This document shows, piece by piece, positions 1 through 6,965 of a DNA stretch of 10,201 nucleotides. A program made the translations under genes and the position numbers. The stretch's first letter is position 1. Each line of letters starts with the position of its first letter. Under the pieces are notes generated by a model. It was given only the letters and a program-made list of their open reading frames with translations. It had not been told where the DNA came from and did no database searches. This stretch comes from Thermoplasmata archaeon (GTDB lineage Archaea > Thermoplasmatota > Thermoplasmata > Lutacidiplasmatales > UBA184). The stretch covers positions 1 to 10,201 of the forward strand of contig JASHXS010000215.1 in assembly GCA_030043405.1 (NCBI GenBank), in the 5' to 3' direction.

Positions 1-2711
1 AGGAACGCGCGGAGGATCATCCCGCGGGTGAAACCGGTGGCCCGCAGCATCCCGATCTGCCGGCGTCGCTCGACCACCGCTCGAAGGGCGAGGATCCCCA
101 TCGCGGCGATCCCGACGCCGAGACCGAGCCCGACGAAGATCTCGAGGAGCCCGATGAACCCCTCCGTGGTGTTGATGGAGGACGCCAGGATCGCCTGGAT
201 GTCCACGACGACCGGTCCATCGGAGAAGAAGGCCCGCTTCAGGTCCTGCGACGCCGTGGTCTGGGAGACGCCTGGGGCGACGGTGAGGAAGAACCCGTTC
301 TGAATGTTGTAGCCGAGGCTGGCGGCCGTGGCCGCATTCAGCCAGACCCCGGTGATGATCGACTGCTTCAGGATGCCCACGACCGTGACATTCGTCGCGG
401 CGTTCCCCGACAGGGAGGCGACCTCGATCGTCGTCCCGACGGAGACCAACGGGTGCCCGGCCCCGCTGGAACCGGTCACCCCTCCGCTCGAGGGGGCGTA
501 GTTGGCGTCCACGATCGCGTCGTGCGGGTTCGAAGCGACCAGCTGGAAGGTGGCCGTCGGGCCGGTGCCGTTGACGGTCGTCAGGAACGGGAAGTTCTCG
601 GTCGCGTAGAACGACGCGGGCCCCGTCTGATTGGTGGGGGGCGCGTACACCGAGTCCTGGTACGGGTTCTTCGCGAACCCGGGCACGTCGATGTCCGCCA
701 TCCCCGTCGCTAAGGACCCGGCGTTCGTGAACAGCGGCGCCAAGGTCGCGTTCGACTCGATGTCGCTCCAGATCGTCGGGATGGCGTTCTGGGAGTAGCC
801 GAAGAAGGTGTAGCCGCCGGACTGGTTCGCGACCTCGAGGCTGAGGTTCCCCTCCAGCGTGGACCCGTACGCCGCCGTCGCGACCATCGTGAACACCACG
901 AGCGCGAAGATCGTGAGGCTCACCGCTGTCTTGGTCGGTTGCCGCGTCGGGTAATCGAGACCGACGCGGAGGACCGGGTTCGCCGCGGCCTTCGCGCCCG
1001 CGGCACCACGCAGCCCTCGGGCAAGCAGGTCGGCGTTGAACAGGAGGATCATCAGCACGCCCCCGACGAGGAAGATACCTTCCGTGAACAGCACGAAGAT
1101 CCCGCCCGTGTGCGTCGGGCCGAAGAGCGCCTTGTGGAGGGGTTCCGCGCCGGTCCAGACCGCCAGGGCGAGGCCCGCGCCGGTGAAGACGGGGCGGTTC
1201 TTGAGGAACCGAGCCGCGATGAACGCCCCGCCGAGGATGAAGAAGGCTCCCCCGAGGATCGGGTACGAGAGGCTCGAGTCGCCCTGGTACGTCGCCCGGT
1301 AGATCAGGACTCCCAGCACGGCCATCAAGGCCCCTAGGACGGCGAGCCACGTGTACGTCCGCAGGGGGGGCGGAGGTTCGGGGATGTCGCGGATGGCACG
1401 AACGATGTTGAGTCGGCTCGCCCGGCGGGAGGCGACGATCACCGTGACGAGCGTCAGCAGGAACCCGGCGACATAGGCGATGATGAGACTCTGGCCCGTG
1501 ATGGTGAACGACTGGACGATGGCGTTCGCGGGCAGGCCCTCGTTCGTGAGGATGAACCCGGCGAGGTAGACGAGCAGGTAGCCCACCGCCACTCCGATGA
1601 AGATCCCCGCGAGCGCGCTGCCGGCGGCGTAGACCACCCCCTCGAAGTAGTACGTGTAGACCAGGTCGCCCCGTTTGAGGCCAATCGCCCGGAGCATCCC
1701 CATCTCGCCCTTGCGCTCCTCGGCCAACATGACGAATATCCCGACGATGAGCAGCGCTCCCGCGATGATCGAGAAGAGTCCCAGCACGAGGAAGATCGTC
1801 AGCAGGTCCGACCCCGAGTTCTGGGCCTGCGACAGGGAGGTCTGGAGCGGCGTGCCGACCACGAGCGAGTGGGTCGAGAGCAGGGTGGCCAGCGTGGTGT
1901 TCAGGTAGGCGCTGACGGTCCCGGAGGAGGCAGCCCCCTGCGCCTGGGTCCCGACGTTCGTGACGGCGATGTAGTTGATCCGCCCGCTTTGGTTTTCCAG
2001 GTACTGGGCGGTCGGGAGCGTCACCCAGACGTTCCCCGGCGAGAGTCCCGCGGTGATGAAGGCGCCGCGGACGTTGGGCTGAACGATCGCTTGCAGCGTC
2101 AGCTCGAGGTTCGTGTGCCCCACGACGACGAGCGCGTCGCCGACGTTCGCGTCGATCGCCGTGGCCGTCTGCTGGTCGATGAAGGCGCCGCCCGCGGTGG
2201 GACCGTCCAGCGAGGTGCCGTTCTGGGCGACGAAGGCGCCCAGCTGGGTGCTCTGGTCCCCGTTGACCCCGATCAGGTTGAGGTTCGTCTCGGGAACGCC
2301 CGAGTTCCGATCGTAGACGGAACCTAAGTCGACGATCATCGGGGCCAGGCCCGCGATCTGGGTATTACTGGAAGTCAGATTGACCGTCTCATTGTAGACG
2401 GAGTAGGGGAAGTACAGCGGTCCCCCGGACGGCGAGGTGCCGGAGATCGACTCGTCCACGTAGCCGGCCCCGAGGTACGAGTAGTGCGTGACGAGCGTCG
2501 ATACGGTGTCGCCGACCAGGAGGCTGCCGGTGATGATCGTGGTCCCGACGAGCAGGCCCGCCACGAGCAACACCGTACGGACCTTGCCCCGACGGACATT
2601 GCGCATGGCGATCCGGAACGCGAGTCGGTGGCCGAACGCGAGCAGGATCGTCAGAACGAGGATGATCAGGAGGACGAGGATCAACAGGGCGCCGACCCCG
2701 AGAGCGGCCAT
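1..2711 (-). CDS. Double-FtsX ABC transporter permease, partial (C-terminus beyond the window)
   Basis: Membrane subunit of a MacB/LolCE-like ABC transporter. The frame stays open for 903 codons to the left edge, so the stop and probably the last two helices are missing. Visible layout: an extra N-terminal helix (about 8-26), a helix at 46-66 after the basic stretch MRNVRRGKVR, a large extracytoplasmic domain (67-298), three helices of the first FtsX domain (about 301-325, 354-381, 404-427) with the cytoplasmic coupling motif EMGMLRAIGLKRG near 336-348, about four middle helices (452-558), another helix (595-615), a second ectodomain (616-850), and the second FtsX domain with RRRQIGMLRATGFTRG at the left edge. 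Both ectodomains carry several N-x-S/T sequons (NET, NLT, NGT, NQS, NQT, NVT). The ATG at 2711 is chosen because GGGG sits 5 nt upstream; the later Met36 has no such site. The gene lies 12 nt after the ATPase gene, so the two are co-transcribed. Substrate unknown: known relatives move lipoproteins, peptides or drugs, or do mechanical work on envelope proteins. Confidence 0.93.
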   Translation of the reverse strand, partial: MAALGVGALLILVLLIILVLTILLAFGHRLAFRIAMRNVRRGKVRTVLLVAGLLVGTTIITGSLLVGDTVSTLVTHYSYLGAGYVDESISGTSPSGGPLYFPYSVYNETVNLTSSNTQIAGLAPMIVDLGSVYDRNSGVPETNLNLIGVNGDQSTQLGAFVAQNGTSLDGPTAGGAFIDQQTATAIDANVGDALVVVGHTNLELTLQAIVQPNVRGAFITAGLSPGNVWVTLPTAQYLENQSGRINYIAVTNVGTQAQGAASSGTVSAYLNTTLATLLSTHSLVVGTPLQTSLSQAQNSGSDLLTIFLVLGLFSIIAGALLIVGIFVMLAEERKGEMGMLRAIGLKRGDLVYTYYFEGVVYAAGSALAGIFIGVAVGYLLVYLAGFILTNEGLPANAIVQSFTITGQSLIIAYVAGFLLTLVTVIVASRRASRLNIVRAIRDIPEPPPPLRTYTWLAVLGALMAVLGVLIYRATYQGDSSLSYPILGGAFFILGGAFIAARFLKNRPVFTGAGLALAVWTGAEPLHKALFGPTHTGGIFVLFTEGIFLVGGVLMILLFNADLLARGLRGAAGAKAAANPVLRVGLDYPTRQPTKTAVSLTIFALVVFTMVATAAYGSTLEGNLSLEVANQSGGYTFFGYSQNAIPTIWSDIESNATLAPLFTNAGSLATGMADIDVPGFAKNPYQDSVYAPPTNQTGPASFYATENFPFLTTVNGTGPTATFQLVASNPHDAIVDANYAPSSGGVTGSSGAGHPLVSVGTTIEVASLSGNAATNVTVVGILKQSIITGVWLNAATAASLGYNIQNGFFLTVAPGVSQTTASQDLKRAFFSDGPVVVDIQAILASSINTTEGFIGLLEIFVGLGLGVGIAAMGILALRAVVERRRQIGMLRATGFTRGMILRAF

Positions 2712-2716
2712 GGTAT

Positions 2717-2725
2717 CCCCGCCTC
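2717..2725 (-). promoter_or_regulatory. Ribosome binding site of the permease gene
   Basis: On the minus strand the 12-nt gap and the ATPase stop read GAGGCGGGG followed by ATACC and ATG. GGGG at 5 nt and GAGG at 10 nt before the ATG both resemble archaeal Shine-Dalgarno sequences. This supports the long start (with the extra N-terminal helix) over the internal Met36. Confidence 0.5.
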
Positions 2726-3404
2726 AGGCGACGAATTGTCCGTCGCGCATCCGCAGCGTCCGGTCGCACGAGGCCGCCACGCCCTCGTCGTGGGTGACGA
2801 CCACCATCGTCTGCTCGTACTGCTTGTTCAGACTCCGCAGCAGCTCGGTCACTTCGTGGGAACCTTCGGCGTCCAGATTCCCGGTGGGCTCATCCGCCCA
2901 CACGATCGCCGGGTGCGCGACCAGGGCGCGGGCCAGCGAGACGCGCTGCTGCTGCCCGCCCGATAGCTCGGCCGGGCGATGCTTCAACCGTTCCCCGAGT
3001 CCCATCTGCGTGAGGATCTGCTGGGCGGACTCCCGCGACTCCCGGGCCCCGCGGCCGGCGATCAGGAGCGGCATCTCCACATTCTCCTCCGCCGTCAGGA
3101 TGGGGAGCAGGTTGTACGACTGGAAGACGAAGCCCGTTCGACGCGCCCGGTACTCGCTCTTCTGGTTGTCCGGCATCGCGTGGATGTCCGTACCCTCGAT
3201 CAGCACCTGGCCCTTCGAGATGTCATCCAGGCCGCTGAAACAGTTCAGGAACGTCGTCTTCCCGCAGCCGGAGGGCCCCATCACCGCGAGGATCTCACCG
3301 CGTCGGATCTCGATATTGAGACCCCGAAGCGCGTTGACGGTCGTGTCTCCGGTTCCGTAGACCTTCCAGACATCTCGCCCGACCACGACCGGTTCCGGAG
3401 GCAT
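2724..3404 (-). CDS. ABC transporter ATP-binding protein, MacB/LolD/FtsE type
   Basis: Cytoplasmic ATPase of 226 residues, the usual size for this family, that powers the adjacent FtsX-type permease. All nucleotide-binding motifs are intact: Walker A GPSGCGKTT (43-51), Q-loop glutamine at 95 in FQSYNLLP, signature LSGGQQQR (147-154), Walker B IVWADE (167-172, with Glu172 as catalytic base), D-loop around NLD (176-178) and H-loop His205 in VVTHD. The insert between Q-loop and signature, including the EENVEMPLL stretch, is typical of LolD/MacB-like ATPases. The ATG at 3404 is 27 nt from the centre of a TATA-like box, and no strong ribosome site is well placed (a GGAG lies about 12 nt upstream), so the transcript is probably leaderless. 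Family assignment is firm; substrate is unknown. Confidence 0.97.
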   Translation of the reverse strand: MPPEPVVVGRDVWKVYGTGDTTVNALRGLNIEIRRGEILAVMGPSGCGKTTFLNCFSGLDDISKGQVLIEGTDIHAMPDNQKSEYRARRTGFVFQSYNLLPILTAEENVEMPLLIAGRGARESRESAQQILTQMGLGERLKHRPAELSGGQQQRVSLARALVAHPAIVWADEPTGNLDAEGSHEVTELLRSLNKQYEQTMVVVTHDEGVAASCDRTLRMRDGQFVA

Positions 3405-3426
3405 ACGGGTCTCGCTCCGCTCAGAC

Positions 3427-3435
3427 GATTATATC
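3427..3435 (-). promoter_or_regulatory. TATA-like box A for the ABC transporter operon
   Basis: The minus strand reads AAGGGGATATAATC, an AT-rich island in otherwise GC-rich sequence, preceded by a purine-rich BRE-like stretch (GAACAGAAGGGG). Its centre (about 3431) is 27 nt from the first base of the ATPase ATG, the normal archaeal spacing from TATA box to transcription start. This predicts initiation at or next to the ATG. It lies in the 61-bp gap after the zinc-ribbon gene, so the transporter can be expressed independently of that gene. Confidence 0.6.
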
Positions 3436-3465
3436 CCCTTCTGTTCCCGCCGCCGGGACCGGGCG

Positions 3466-4572
3466 TTACTTCGGCGGCCCGCCGGACGGGAGGGGCGCTC
3501 CGCCCCCCGACGGCGGGGCACTGCCGCCGTCGAGCTTCGCGCCGCACTTCCAGCAAACGGTCTCGTTCGGGTAGACGACGGCCCCGCAGTTCGGGCACGG
3601 CATCTCGGGTCGACGCGGCGCGGAAGCGTCGGTGGGAGCGGGACCGGTGGGAGCGGGCGATGCGGCCGCCGCGGAGTCCGTGGCCGGAGACTCGGAGGGC
3701 ACGGGGCCGGGGGCTCGGGCCGCGGCGCTCCCGCGGGCCCCCTGCCGGCGCTTGATGTACAGATAGATGACAAGCACCACGTAGAAGGGGATCCCGAGGT
3801 AGACGACCACGTTGAGGTAGACCGACAGGACCAGCTGCTCGTAGGTCGTGAGGAAGGTACCGACCACCGGGCCCTCGAGGCCGTTGTAGAGCGCGTCCCC
3901 GACGAGCTGGATGAACGTGACGTTGTGCGTCGTGGGGGCGGTCGTGTTGTTCAGGAACGCGCCCATCTGCCACGCCCAGATCCCATCCGAGGGGAACACG
4001 AAGTGGAAGGTCACGACCTGCGTCGCGTTCGTCGCGAGGGGGGCCAAGGTCTGGTTGAGCGTGTAGAAGGGGTAGCCGGCATTGCAGTTCGGGTCGTTCG
4101 GGCCGGTGGCCCCGGGGCACGTCGAGATGTACAGGGAGATCAGGTAGGGCGAATCGTTTCCCGCGGGAATGTACCGCTGGTACACCGTCACGTTCCACGT
4201 GAAGTTCGTGGACGTCGAGCCGAGGTACGGGCTCACGGAGGCGTCCTGCAGCAGGGCGCCCCCGTTGCCGCCCGGCAAGTCCGTCGGGGACGCGGCCGGC
4301 GGGATCGGCGTCATCACTTCCTGGGTCAGCACCACGTTGGCGATCGGTGCGGAGGCCAGCAGGATCACGAGGCCCAGGATGGCGAGGAACCGGATCCGCT
4401 TGATGCCGAGGTAGATCGGGAGCATCAGCCCGACGATCAGCATCACGGGAATGGCGATCAGCGCGTAGAGGTACGCGTAGGTGAACGCCGTCACGACGAT
4501 CGCGATCGCGATCAGCAAGGCCCGGCCGAGAGGTCCTTGCATGAAGCGTCGAAAGCCCGTCTGCTGCTCCAC
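3466..4572 (-). CDS. Membrane protein with extracytoplasmic beta-rich domain and C-terminal zinc ribbon
   Basis: Not a family I can name. The 368-residue protein has three N-terminal helices (about 17-37, 38-56, 62-83), an extracytoplasmic domain (84-248) that looks beta-rich, a fourth helix (249-273), a disordered Pro/Ala/Ser-rich linker (about 277-322), and a zinc ribbon with CPNC (326-329) and CWKC (340-343), followed by a Gly/Pro-rich tail. Basic clusters RR (8-9), KRIR (58-61) and KRR (274-276) obey the positive-inside rule and place both termini and the zinc ribbon in the cytoplasm. The ectodomain has about six N-glycosylation sequons (NFT, NVT, NQT, NAT, NNT/NTT, NVT) and one cysteine pair (152, 163) that could form a disulfide. 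The GTG at 4572 is preferred because a TATA-like box lies 28 nt upstream and no Shine-Dalgarno is present; ATG at 4542 (codon 11) is the alternative and leaves all helices intact. It lies upstream of the ABC operon in the same direction, which hints at, but does not prove, a partnership. Confidence 0.85.
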   Translation of the reverse strand: MEQQTGFRRFMQGPLGRALLIAIAIVVTAFTYAYLYALIAIPVMLIVGLMLPIYLGIKRIRFLAILGLVILLASAPIANVVLTQEVMTPIPPAASPTDLPGGNGGALLQDASVSPYLGSTSTNFTWNVTVYQRYIPAGNDSPYLISLYISTCPGATGPNDPNCNAGYPFYTLNQTLAPLATNATQVVTFHFVFPSDGIWAWQMGAFLNNTTAPTTHNVTFIQLVGDALYNGLEGPVVGTFLTTYEQLVLSVYLNVVVYLGIPFYVVLVIYLYIKRRQGARGSAAARAPGPVPSESPATDSAAAASPAPTGPAPTDASAPRRPEMPCPNCGAVVYPNETVCWKCGAKLDGGSAPPSGGGAPLPSGGPPK

Positions 4573-4597
4573 GAGGCGGGGGGAGGCCAGCCGCTCC

Positions 4598-4611
4598 TTA
4601 TTAGGTAATAG
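4598..4611. promoter_or_regulatory. Shared divergent promoter core between apgM and the zinc-ribbon gene
   Basis: The 53-bp gap (4573-4625) between two divergent GTG starts is GC-rich except for TTATTAGGTAATAG. It contains a perfect inverted repeat TATTA-GG-TAATA (4599-4610). The TTATTA part, centred near 4600, is about 26 nt from the apgM GTG (4626) and about 28 nt from the zinc-ribbon GTG (4572), so one near-symmetric box could serve both directions. Neither start has a Shine-Dalgarno sequence, consistent with two leaderless transcripts. The inverted repeat could also be an operator. Confidence 0.6.
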
Positions 4612-4625
4612 TCGGTCGGCGCCGC

Positions 4626-5936
4626 GTGGTGGTCCCCACTCCCGTGCCGGCGGCCCTCATCGTCCTGGATGGTCTCGGGGATCGGCCCCATCCGGACACG
4701 GGCGGACGCAGCCCGGTCGAGGCGGCCCGGACCCCGCACCTGGACGCCTTGGCCCGTGCCGGACAACTGGGTCAGGTGATCGTCGTGGGGCCGGGGATCG
4801 CCCCCGAGTCTGACGCCGGAGTCTTCGCCCTCCTCGGCTACGATCCGGTCCACGACTCGCCGGGTCGCGGCGTGCTCGAGGCGTTGGGGGTCGACCTTCC
4901 CCTCGGGCCGGCGGACATCGCCCTGCGGCTCAACTTCGCGACCACGGACGGGGAGGGGATCATCGTGGACTCTCGGGTCGGGCGGACCCTCTCGACCCAC
5001 GAGTCGCAGGAGTTGGCCGCCAGCCTCACTCAGGCGGACCTGCTGCGCGACCAAGGGATCCAAGCGGAAGTCCGCGCGACGGTGGGCCACCGTGGCGTGC
5101 TCTGGCTGCATCCCCGCGAGGGCGGCGCCCTGTCGGCGCAGATCTCGAACGCGGATCCCTTCTACGAGAAGGTGGGGGGCATGGGCCAGGCCCGTCGACC
5201 GGAGGAGCCCCGGGTGCTCCCGGTGACCGCCCTCGAGAGTTCGTCGGCCGCCGCGCGATCGGCCGCTGCGGTGAATCTCTTTCTCGAACGAGCGGGGGCG
5301 GTCCTCGCCGGCCACCGGGTCAACGCACGTCGAGCGATGGCCGGGCGGAAGATTGCCAACGCTCTCCTGGTCCGGAACGCGGGATCGCTGCCCGCCACGC
5401 CGCTCCCATCGTTCACGAGCCGATACGGTCGGCGGGGCGCCTCCTTGACGGAGATGCCGGTCGAGCGAGGCATTGCCAAGGTCCTGGGCCTGGAGGATCG
5501 CTTCGTCGGCCCGATGGGGCCGGATCGGGAGACGGGGTACCGGGAGCGGGCTCGTATCTCGCGCGAGTTGCTCGGGGCGTACCCCTTCGTCTACGTCCAC
5601 CTGAAAGGCCCGGATGAACCCGGCCACGATGGGGACGCTCGGCTCAAGCAGGAGGTCATCGAGTCGATCGACCGCGACTTCTTCGGGCCGTTCCTCGAGG
5701 GGCTCGACCTGACGAAGGTCCGGTTGGCGGTGACCGCGGACCACGCCACACCGGCCATCCTGAAGGGGCACAGCGACGACCCGGTCCCGTTGCTGGTCGT
5801 TGGGTCGGGCGTAGCGTCCACGGACCGCGAGACCCATTTCGCCGAGTCGCGGGCGGCGCAGGGCGCCCTCGGGACGATCCGTGGGGCGGCCGTCCTCGGC
5901 ACGCTGCTCGGACGGAGCCCTTCCGTCCCTCCATGA
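4626..5936 (+). CDS. apgM: 2,3-bisphosphoglycerate-independent phosphoglycerate mutase, archaeal type
   Basis: Cytosolic enzyme interconverting 3-phosphoglycerate and 2-phosphoglycerate in glycolysis and gluconeogenesis, of the alkaline phosphatase superfamily with two metal ions and a phosphoserine intermediate. The 436 residues slightly exceed the roughly 400 usual for archaeal members. Visible motifs: metal-ligand Asp15 in IVLDGLGDRP; probable nucleophile Ser62 in ESDAGVFALLGYDP; GRGVLEALG (80-88); LNFATTDG (102-109); the archaeal-specific stretch SFTSRYGRRGAS (262-273); KGPDEPGHDGD (327-337) with Asp330 and His334 as likely metal ligands; TADHATP (370-376) with Asp372 and His373; and HSDDPVP (382-388). 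The GTG start at 4626 fits a leaderless transcript; a second GTG follows immediately and cannot be excluded. The TGA stop overlaps the trm5 start as ATGA, so translation is probably coupled. Confidence 0.95.
   Translation: MVVPTPVPAALIVLDGLGDRPHPDTGGRSPVEAARTPHLDALARAGQLGQVIVVGPGIAPESDAGVFALLGYDPVHDSPGRGVLEALGVDLPLGPADIALRLNFATTDGEGIIVDSRVGRTLSTHESQELAASLTQADLLRDQGIQAEVRATVGHRGVLWLHPREGGALSAQISNADPFYEKVGGMGQARRPEEPRVLPVTALESSSAAARSAAAVNLFLERAGAVLAGHRVNARRAMAGRKIANALLVRNAGSLPATPLPSFTSRYGRRGASLTEMPVERGIAKVLGLEDRFVGPMGPDRETGYRERARISRELLGAYPFVYVHLKGPDEPGHDGDARLKQEVIESIDRDFFGPFLEGLDLTKVRLAVTADHATPAILKGHSDDPVPLLVVGSGVASTDRETHFAESRAAQGALGTIRGAAVLGTLLGRSPSVPP
5910..5928 (+). promoter_or_regulatory. 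Perfect 7-bp hairpin just before the trm5 start
   Basis: GGACGGA (5910-5916) and TCCGTCC (5922-5928) form a 7-bp stem with a 5-nt loop in the mRNA, ending 4 nt before the trm5 ATG and lying in the last codons of apgM. A GGAG that might act as a ribosome site is inside the stem. Ribosomes finishing apgM would melt it, which would fit translational coupling. A chance occurrence in GC-rich DNA is possible. Confidence 0.35.
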
Positions 5937-6958
5937 AGAGCCGTGCCCTTCGGGTCCCGCGGTCGACCGGCGAGGCGGTCCGTCGGACGCTGCAGGAAGC
6001 GGGTCTGCTGCGGAGCGATCTTCGGATCTCGGAGGACGACACCTGCCTTCTCCTCCCGGTCTCCGCGACCGGGACGCTCCCCGCGGGGATCGGCGAACCG
6101 GTCGTATGGGACTTCGAGCCGGCCGCGGATCGGGGACCCCGCGACTACCGCGACCTCCTCGCGGAATGGAACGACCGGGAACGCGAGCTCCTTCCGCGGG
6201 CCTTCGACGTGGTCGGGGATATCGTACTGGTCCGGCTCCCGCCCGAGCTGACCCCCCGCCAGGGGGAGGTCGGGTCCGCCCTCCTTCGGTTCGTGCCGGG
6301 GGCTCGGTTGGTGGGGGCGGACCACGGGGTACAGGGGCCAGAGCGGCGACGCGAAGTGGTCCGGATCGCCGGCAGCGGTCCGTGGCGAACCCAGCACCGC
6401 GAGAACGGGCTCGAGTTCGACGTGGACGTCCAACGGGCCTACTTTTCTCCCCGCCTGGCCCGAGAGCACGCCCGGGTCGCGGACGCATGCCCGCCGGGGG
6501 CGCGGGTCTACGACCTCTGCTGCGGCGTCGGGCCGTTCGCGATCACGATCGCCCACCGCCCCGGGGGGGCCCAGGTAGCGGCCGTCGACTCGAACCCGGC
6601 CGCGATCGAGCTGTTACGGGGGACGTCCGCCCGGTATGGCCTCGAGGCGCGGGTGCGGCCCATCGAGGGCCGGGTGGAGGAATTCGTCGCGCGGGCCGGC
6701 CCCGTCGAGCGCGTCATCTTGAATCTGCCCCACGAAGGGATTAAGTATCTCGCGTCGGTCGGAAACGTCGTGTCGCCCGCTGGACGGCTCTTCTACTACG
6801 AAGTGACCGCCCGGGAGGCGGCGACGGACCGTCCGAACGCCCTCCTCGAGGTTCTCGGCGGGCCCCAACGCTGGCGGCTGGTCGACTCCCACGTGGTCCA
6901 TCCGTACTCCCCGGCGGCCGACCTGACCGCCTTCCAGTTCGAACGTCTCGCGCCGTAG
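5933..6958 (+). CDS. trm5: tRNA (guanine-N1)-methyltransferase, Trm5 family (m1G37)
   Basis: SAM-dependent enzyme that methylates N1 of G37 next to the anticodon, which prevents +1 frameshifting and in archaea is also the first step towards wyosine-type bases. The 341 residues show the archaeal layout: a D1-like N-terminal domain (about 1-65, with LRVPRSTGEAVRRTLQEAG); the D2 hallmark FDVVGDIVLVRLP (91-103); EVVRIAGSGPWRTQHRENG (141-159); YFSPRLAREH (170-179); SAM-binding DLCCGVGPF (194-202), where most relatives have DxFAGVGPF; acidic motif AAVDSNP (216-222); and the catalytic NLPHEG (264-269). Presence of D1 points to the long Trm5b-like form. The related aminocarboxypropyl transferase Taw2 is the main alternative, but the D2 signature and NLP motif favour Trm5. 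It overlaps apgM by 4 nt and is followed by ppsA after 7 nt, so it lies in the middle of a probable operon. Confidence 0.92.
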   Translation: MKSRALRVPRSTGEAVRRTLQEAGLLRSDLRISEDDTCLLLPVSATGTLPAGIGEPVVWDFEPAADRGPRDYRDLLAEWNDRERELLPRAFDVVGDIVLVRLPPELTPRQGEVGSALLRFVPGARLVGADHGVQGPERRREVVRIAGSGPWRTQHRENGLEFDVDVQRAYFSPRLAREHARVADACPPGARVYDLCCGVGPFAITIAHRPGGAQVAAVDSNPAAIELLRGTSARYGLEARVRPIEGRVEEFVARAGPVERVILNLPHEGIKYLASVGNVVSPAGRLFYYEVTAREAATDRPNALLEVLGGPQRWRLVDSHVVHPYSPAADLTAFQFERLAP

Positions 6959-6965
6959 GGGGCCC

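Noticed and set aside
2606..2606. Alternative permease start at Met36
   Set aside because: It would give the usual FtsX beginning, but no ribosome site precedes it, whereas the ATG at 2711 has GGGG and GAGG upstream and follows the ATPase by 12 nt. It remains possible.
2488..3755. Plus-strand open frames opposite the ABC ATPase and permease
   Set aside because: They mirror the ATPase and permease frames and show low-complexity Arg/Ser-rich translations. The minus-strand reading has all ABC motifs.
4512..6488. A 658-codon open frame on the minus strand opposite apgM and trm5
   Set aside because: Its translation is dominated by Arg, Pro and Gly with no family motif, and it lies antisense to two clearly recognised genes. 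It is a by-product of high GC at third codon positions.
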